The translations under genes were made by a program, and so were the position numbers. From Actinoplanes lobatus (GTDB taxonomy: Bacteria; Actinomycetota; Actinomycetes; Mycobacteriales; Micromonosporaceae), in assembly GCF_014205215.1 (NCBI RefSeq), contig NZ_JACHNC010000001.1, positions 7,002,501 through 7,066,500 on the forward strand: a stretch of DNA of 64,000 bases, given 5' to 3'. The notes under the pieces are model-generated. The model did not search any database and was not told the origin of the DNA. It saw only the letters and a program-made list of their open reading frames with translations. Shown here piece after piece: positions 60,270 through 64,000 of this stretch (the stretch's first letter is position 1; each line of letters starts with the position of its first letter).

Positions 60270-61004
60270 TCAGCCCAACGCCGCGCCGACCTGGTCGGCG
60301 AGCGTGAGGGCGACGCGGCGTTCGCTCAGGGACACGACCGTGTGCGGCGCCGCGCGCAGCAGGTATCTGCCGTGCAGTCGCCCGTCATGCTCGACGAGAA
60401 GCTCGATGTCGGTGTCGCCCGGCAGCCCTTGATGGTCGACATCCCACCTGGCGTGTTGCCACATGATCTGGCCGTCACGTTGCAGTCGTGCCGGGTCACC
60501 GAGGCCTGCCACGCCGGATTGGTATCGGGCGGTTTGCAGGTGAAGGGCCTCGACGAGATTCGAGGCGACCTGTTTGATCAGCTCCTGCCGGGAGCCGCCG
60601 CCGGTCGCGCCGCTGGCCGCGGCGGCGTTGATACCGGCGAGATAGCCGGCCTCGCGGCTGGCCGCGGCTTGCTGACGGCGGCCCCAGACCGCCAATTCGG
60701 TCACCGCAGCACCGACGATCATGAGCAGTGTGAAAGTCTGGACCCCCGATCGGTCGGCGATCCGGAACTGCTGGTACGGCGCGATGAAGAAGTAGTTGAA
60801 CCAGGCGCCGGCCGACAGCGCCGCCAGGTATCCGGCCAGCCGGCTGCCCAGTGCCGCGACCGCGACCACGACCACCACGAGCAGCAGCGCGACGTCGACC
60901 ATTTCGACGCGGGCCCGCATCGGCGCCAGCGCCGCCGTGACGGCGAAAGGTGTGACGACCGCGAGGCCGACGCAGACACGACTCCGGTTGACCCAGGTGG
61001 CCAT
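60270..61004 (-). CDS. Orphan KdpD-like DUF4118 membrane protein
   Basis: 244 residues from MATWVNRSRV. Four membrane helices form a DUF4118 module (RVCVGLAVVTPFAVTAAL, VDVALLLVVVVVAVAALGSRLAGYLAALSAGAWFNYFFIAPYQQFRI), as in the KdpD potassium sensor, followed by a short coiled coil and a soluble domain of about 120 residues, but no histidine kinase. Its convergent position next to kup suggests a link to potassium. Function not established. Confidence 0.82.
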   Translation of the reverse strand: MATWVNRSRVCVGLAVVTPFAVTAALAPMRARVEMVDVALLLVVVVVAVAALGSRLAGYLAALSAGAWFNYFFIAPYQQFRIADRSGVQTFTLLMIVGAAVTELAVWGRRQQAAASREAGYLAGINAAAASGATGGGSRQELIKQVASNLVEALHLQTARYQSGVAGLGDPARLQRDGQIMWQHARWDVDHQGLPGDTDIELLVEHDGRLHGRYLLRAAPHTVVSLSERRVALTLADQVGAALG

Positions 61005-61102
61005 CCTTTGACTGTACGACCGTGGGGCGTGCCAGGCCGGGATTGGCACACAGACCTTGAGTTCGACGCGGTTTCCGCACTGTCGGGGTGTCAATTGCGG
61101 CG

Positions 61103-61645
61103 TCAGATGTCGAGGTCCTCCACGACGGGCTCGTCCTGGATGGCCTGCACTGCGAAGACATACAGTTCTGCTGGCAGCAGTGGCTCGAGTTCCTCGACGG
61201 TGTCGACGACGGCGAAGGTGGCCTGTGCCGGGGTGCGCATCCAGGCCTGGTCGGGTGACCAGTCACCTATCCAGCCGCGCCATCCGGTGGACCACTTCCT
61301 GCTCCGTTCGGCGTCGGGCCCGGCCGGGGTGTGCAGTTCGGGCTTGGAGTGGTGCACCGCGAAGCGGCCCTTGGCGGTCCGAAACAGTGAGTAGGTCTCC
61401 TCGCCGTCCACGCTCGACGCCGTCCACTCGCCGAGGGCGACCCCGAGGAAACGTTTGACGGCGGAACTGCCGAGACCGACTTTCACGGTGATCTCGTCGA
61501 ACCCGGCGTGCTTGGCCTCCTCGACCGTGACCAGCCGGCGTAGAGCCGTGACGATGGCGCCCGACAGGTTGCCCCCGGTCAGTTCCTGGGCCCGTTGCAG
61601 CAGCGGCAGGTCGTCGTCGGAGATGTAGATGGTCTTGTTCGGCAT
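61103..61645 (-). CDS. EXLDI-family protein
   Basis: 180 residues. The N-terminus MPNKTIYISDDDLPLLQRAQELTGGNLSGAIVTALRRL looks like a ribbon-helix-helix DNA-binding segment, and the protein ends in EDLDI, the E-x-L-D-I signature that names this actinobacterial family. Function unknown. Start ATG 61645 fits the family. Three GCATACGT octamers lie at and upstream of the start, which could be its own binding sites. Confidence 0.85.
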   Translation of the reverse strand: MPNKTIYISDDDLPLLQRAQELTGGNLSGAIVTALRRLVTVEEAKHAGFDEITVKVGLGSSAVKRFLGVALGEWTASSVDGEETYSLFRTAKGRFAVHHSKPELHTPAGPDAERSRKWSTGWRGWIGDWSPDQAWMRTPAQATFAVVDTVEELEPLLPAELYVFAVQAIQDEPVVEDLDI

Positions 61646-61704
61646 ACGTCTCACCTCCGGGCAACAGTGTACGCATACGTGTAGGGCTACGTACATGCAT
61701 ACGT
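61642..61704 (-). promoter_or_regulatory. Three GCATACGT octamers upstream of the EXLDI gene
   Basis: Copies at 61642-61649 (covering the start codon), 61673-61680 and 61697-61704, in one orientation, spaced 31 and 24 bases. Several TACGTA/TACAT variants are interspersed. Probable autoregulatory operator array. Confidence 0.6.
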
Positions 61705-61770
61705 AAAAGGTCCGGGACGTGGCCGCTGCCTGGTGGGTTGTCGCGCGATTCTGAGGCTTCCACCGCTGCG

Positions 61771-61787
61771 GTAACCACGGTTACAGT
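61771..61787 (+). promoter_or_regulatory. chr promoter: GTAACC-N2-GGTTAC dyad and -10
   Basis: An inverted repeat GTAACC-AC-GGTTAC (61771-61784) overlaps a TACAGT -10 (61782-61787), six bases before the GTG of chrB. The gene is therefore probably leaderless, and the dyad is well placed for repression. Confidence 0.6.
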
Positions 61788-61793
61788 CTCGTT

Positions 61794-62261
61794 GTGGAGG
61801 ATCGCAGGCAGTGGGTGCTGCTGTCGTACCGGATCCCGCGGGAGCCGTCGCAGCCGCGGATCTCGGTGTGGCGCAAGCTGGAGCGCCTCGGTGTGGCCCG
61901 GCTGGGCGACGGGCTGATCGCGCTGCCCGCCGACGACCGGACCCGCGAGCAGCTGGACTGGGTCGCCGAGGAGGTCGTCGAGAACGGCGGCACCGCCATG
62001 ATCTGGCTGGCCACACCCGGTGACATCGCCCAGGAACAGGCCGTGATCGACGGGATGCGGGCGGCCCGCGCCGCCGAGTACCGGACGGTGATCGAGCAGG
62101 CCACGACCGTACCGGCCGACGACGCCGAGCGCACCCGCCTGGTCCGGAGACTGCGCGGCGAGCTGCGCCGGATCACCGACCGTGACCACTTTCCGCCGGG
62201 GGAGCGGGAGACCGCGCGGATCGCGGTGCAGGAACTCGCTACGGTGAAGGAGTCGACATGA
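61794..62261 (+). CDS. chrB: ChrB N-terminal domain protein
   Basis: 155 residues matching the N-terminal ChrB domain (VLLSYRIPREPSQPRISVWRKLERLGVARLGDGLIALP, helices rich in Arg/Glu after it). In proteobacterial ChrB, a single protein of about 310 residues senses chromate and regulates chrBA. Here the two halves are separate genes. The GTG start has a -10 directly upstream. The stop overlaps the next start (ATGA). Confidence 0.85.
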   Translation: MEDRRQWVLLSYRIPREPSQPRISVWRKLERLGVARLGDGLIALPADDRTREQLDWVAEEVVENGGTAMIWLATPGDIAQEQAVIDGMRAARAAEYRTVIEQATTVPADDAERTRLVRRLRGELRRITDRDHFPPGERETARIAVQELATVKEST

Positions 62262-62689
62262 GGTGGGCCACCCGTGCCGGCGTGCACATCGACCGTGCCG
62301 CGTGCGCGTGGCTGATCCGCACCCACATCGACCCGGACGCGGAGTTCCTGTTCGTCGACGACCGGACCGCGGTGCCCGCCGACGCGACCCCGTTCGACAT
62401 GCGCGGCGCCGAACTCGGCCACCACAGGGGTGACTGCTCTTTCGAGACGATCCTGCGACGGTACGAGCTGCACGATCCGGTGCTGTGGAAGATCGCCGAG
62501 ATCGTGCACGAGGCCGACCTCGCCGACGAACGCTACGACGCGCCTGAGGGACCCGGCTTCGACGTGCTGCTGCGCGGGCTGTCGATGACCTGCGACGACG
62601 AGCGGGTGCTCGCGCTGAGCGGACCGATCTTCGACGGCCTGTACGAATACCAGCGCCGCGCCGTCCTGCTGAACAGGACACCCGGATGA
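62258..62689 (+). CDS. ChrB C-terminal domain protein
   Basis: 143 residues with the chromate-resistance C-terminal pattern: WATRAGVHIDRAACAWLIRTHIDPDAEFLFVDD, PFDMRGAELGHHRGDCSFETILRRYEL and LADERYDAPEGPGFDVLLRGLS. The conserved His/Cys/Asp residues (GHHRGDCSFE) may bind metal or chromate. It is coupled by 4-base overlaps to both neighbours, so the two ChrB halves are made together. Confidence 0.87.
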   Translation: MRWATRAGVHIDRAACAWLIRTHIDPDAEFLFVDDRTAVPADATPFDMRGAELGHHRGDCSFETILRRYELHDPVLWKIAEIVHEADLADERYDAPEGPGFDVLLRGLSMTCDDERVLALSGPIFDGLYEYQRRAVLLNRTPG

Positions 62690-64000
62690 GCCAGTCCGTC
62701 GACGAGATCCGCGACGTCGTCCCGTTCGGCAAGGCGGTCCGCGCCTGGTTCAGCATCTCGTTGCAGACCTTCGGCGGCCCGGCCGGGCAGATCGCGGTCA
62801 TGCAGCGGCACCTGGTCGACGAGCACCGGTGGATCGGGCAGAAACGGTTCCTGCACGCCCTGAACTACTGCATGCTGCTGCCCGGCCCGGAGGCCCAGCA
62901 GCTGGCCATCTACGTGGGCTGGCTGCTCAACGGCGTCCGCGGCGGCCTGGTCGCCGGCACCCTGTTCGTGCTGCCGGGCGTCGTGGCGCTGCTCGCCCTG
63001 TCGGCGATCTACGTCGGCTTCGGCGACACCCGGGTGGTGACCGCCCTGTTCGCGGGCCTCGCACCTGCGGTGGTGGCGATCGTCGCGCAGGCCGTGTGGC
63101 GGGTCGCCGGACGGGCACTGACCAACCGCACCCTCGTCGCGTTCGCGGTGCTGGCGTTCCTCTCGCTGGCGGTGTTCGCGGTGCCGTTCCCGGTCGTGGT
63201 CGCGCTCGCCGCGCTGGCCGGCTGGGCGCTGCACCGATGGCGGCCGGAGCTGGTCGAGTCGTCCGGCGGCCACGGCTCGGCGAAGGACGGCCCCGAGCCG
63301 TTGATCTCCGACGATGCCCTGCACCACGAACATCCGTCGGCCCGCCGCACCGCGGTGATCCTGGCGATCGGGCTGGCCGTCTGGTTCGTACCGGTGGCAT
63401 TGTTTGCGATCTTCACCGGCACGGACAGCGTCTACACCCAGCAGGGCCTGTTCTTCTCCGGCACCGCCGTGGTCACTTTCGGCGGCGCCTACGCGGTGCT
63501 CGCGTTCGTCGCGCAGCGGGCTGTCGAGCACTACGCCTGGCTGTCTTCCGGCGACATGGTCCGCGGTCTCGCGCTCGCCGAATCCACCCCCGGCCCGCTG
63601 ATCATGGTGGTGCAGTTCGTGGCGTTCCTCGGCGCCTACAGCAACCCGGGCAGCCTCGACCCGTGGGTGGCCGGAGTCGTCGCGTCGCTGCTGACGACCT
63701 GGGTCACGTTCGTGCCGTGCTTCCTGTTCATCCTGCTCGGCGCCCCCTACGTGGAGCGGCTGCGCGGGAACCGGTCGCTGTCGGCGGCACTGACCGGCAT
63801 CACCGCGGCGGTCGTCGGCGTCATCGCCAACCTCGGCCTCTACTTCGCGGTCCACACCCTGTTCAACGAGGTGCACGAAGTCCACGCCGGGCCGGTGCAC
63901 ATGAGCCTTCCCGACTTCGGCGCCGTCCGCCCCGTACCCCTGATCATCGCCGCCGTGGCGGCTCTCTTGATCTTCTGGCGCAACTGGCCGGTGCTACGCG
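62686..64000 (+). CDS. chrA: ChrA chromate transporter, 3'-truncated by the window
   Basis: 438 codons are visible from ATG 62686, overlapping the preceding TGA. The frame stays open to the window end. N-terminal half: AWFSISLQTFGGPAGQIAVMQRHLV, RFLHALNYCMLLPGPEAQQLAIYVGW. C-terminal half: LFFSGTAVVTFGGAYAVLAFV, ALAESTPGPLIMVVQFVAFLGAY. Both halves carry the FGG and PGP motifs of long-chain CHR transporters, which export chromate. A His/Asp/Glu-rich insertion lies between the halves (ISDDALHHEHPSARR). Confidence 0.93.
   Translation, partial: MSQSVDEIRDVVPFGKAVRAWFSISLQTFGGPAGQIAVMQRHLVDEHRWIGQKRFLHALNYCMLLPGPEAQQLAIYVGWLLNGVRGGLVAGTLFVLPGVVALLALSAIYVGFGDTRVVTALFAGLAPAVVAIVAQAVWRVAGRALTNRTLVAFAVLAFLSLAVFAVPFPVVVALAALAGWALHRWRPELVESSGGHGSAKDGPEPLISDDALHHEHPSARRTAVILAIGLAVWFVPVALFAIFTGTDSVYTQQGLFFSGTAVVTFGGAYAVLAFVAQRAVEHYAWLSSGDMVRGLALAESTPGPLIMVVQFVAFLGAYSNPGSLDPWVAGVVASLLTTWVTFVPCFLFILLGAPYVERLRGNRSLSAALTGITAAVVGVIANLGLYFAVHTLFNEVHEVHAGPVHMSLPDFGAVRPVPLIIAAVAALLIFWRNWPVLR

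Noticed and set aside
1..64000. tRNA, rRNA, CRISPR arrays, replication origin, phage integrase with att sites
   Set aside because: None recognised: no T-loop/CCA-type tRNA pattern, no regularly spaced repeats, no DnaA-box cluster and no integrase gene.

Overview
The window is high-GC, GTG/TTG-rich actinomycete chromosome. The gene families and architectures (DUF5753/DUF397 pairs, CBM2 and PL9 secreted enzymes, a CebR-type operator, leaderless starts, MacB-type exporters with Cys-repeat lipoproteins) suit a soil Micromonosporaceae such as Actinoplanes. That assignment is inference; no rRNA or tRNA gene was seen.

Layout. (1) 1-4301: the 3' end of a reducing modular PKS (ER-KR-ACP), translationally coupled to one reading frame that joins a type II thioesterase to an FMN 2-hydroxyacid oxidase. 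(2) 4829-18635: an accessory, decaying stretch of mostly minus-strand single genes (GNAT, YunG-like, nucleotidyltransferase, F420/FMN luciferase-like oxidoreductase, unknowns), three broken genes, two same-orientation IS110 copies of about 1.4 kb each with candidate bridge-RNA leaders, and short dispersed intergenic repeats. (3) 18780-31805: proline iminopeptidase and a plant-polymer group: a CBM2/Cip1-like protein behind a perfect CebR-type operator, a 1123-residue five-domain secreted sugar-active protein ending in a 3-keto-disaccharide hydrolase domain, and a PL9 pectate lyase. These are mixed with XRE/DUF397, two diguanylate cyclases, a quinone oxidoreductase and a SUKH gene.

(4) 32280-50431: a catabolic island. 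It holds a three-part TIM barrel-VOC-TIM barrel protein (3-dehydroshikimate dehydratase-like), a ThuA-like secreted protein, a citrate synthase/citryl-CoA lyase-like enzyme coupled to a class III CoA-transferase, an aldehyde dehydrogenase, a ThDP enzyme, a Tat-exported PQQ dehydrogenase with the Asp-x-Asp signature of lanthanide enzymes, an IclR regulator and a Liv-type ABC importer. Nearly identical 27-bp sites sit in the two divergent promoters (CoA-transferase/ALDH and IclR/binding protein), which suggests one IclR regulon. A TnpB element is inserted between the ALDH and ThDP genes.

(5) 50504-56331: a two-component system divergent from a lipoprotein-adaptor-MacB ABC operon that has a one-turn direct repeat in its promoter. 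(6) 56541-64000: FAD monooxygenase, Kup potassium transporter facing an orphan DUF4118 membrane protein, an EXLDI protein with an iterated octamer at its start, and a split chrB plus chrA chromate operon running off the window.
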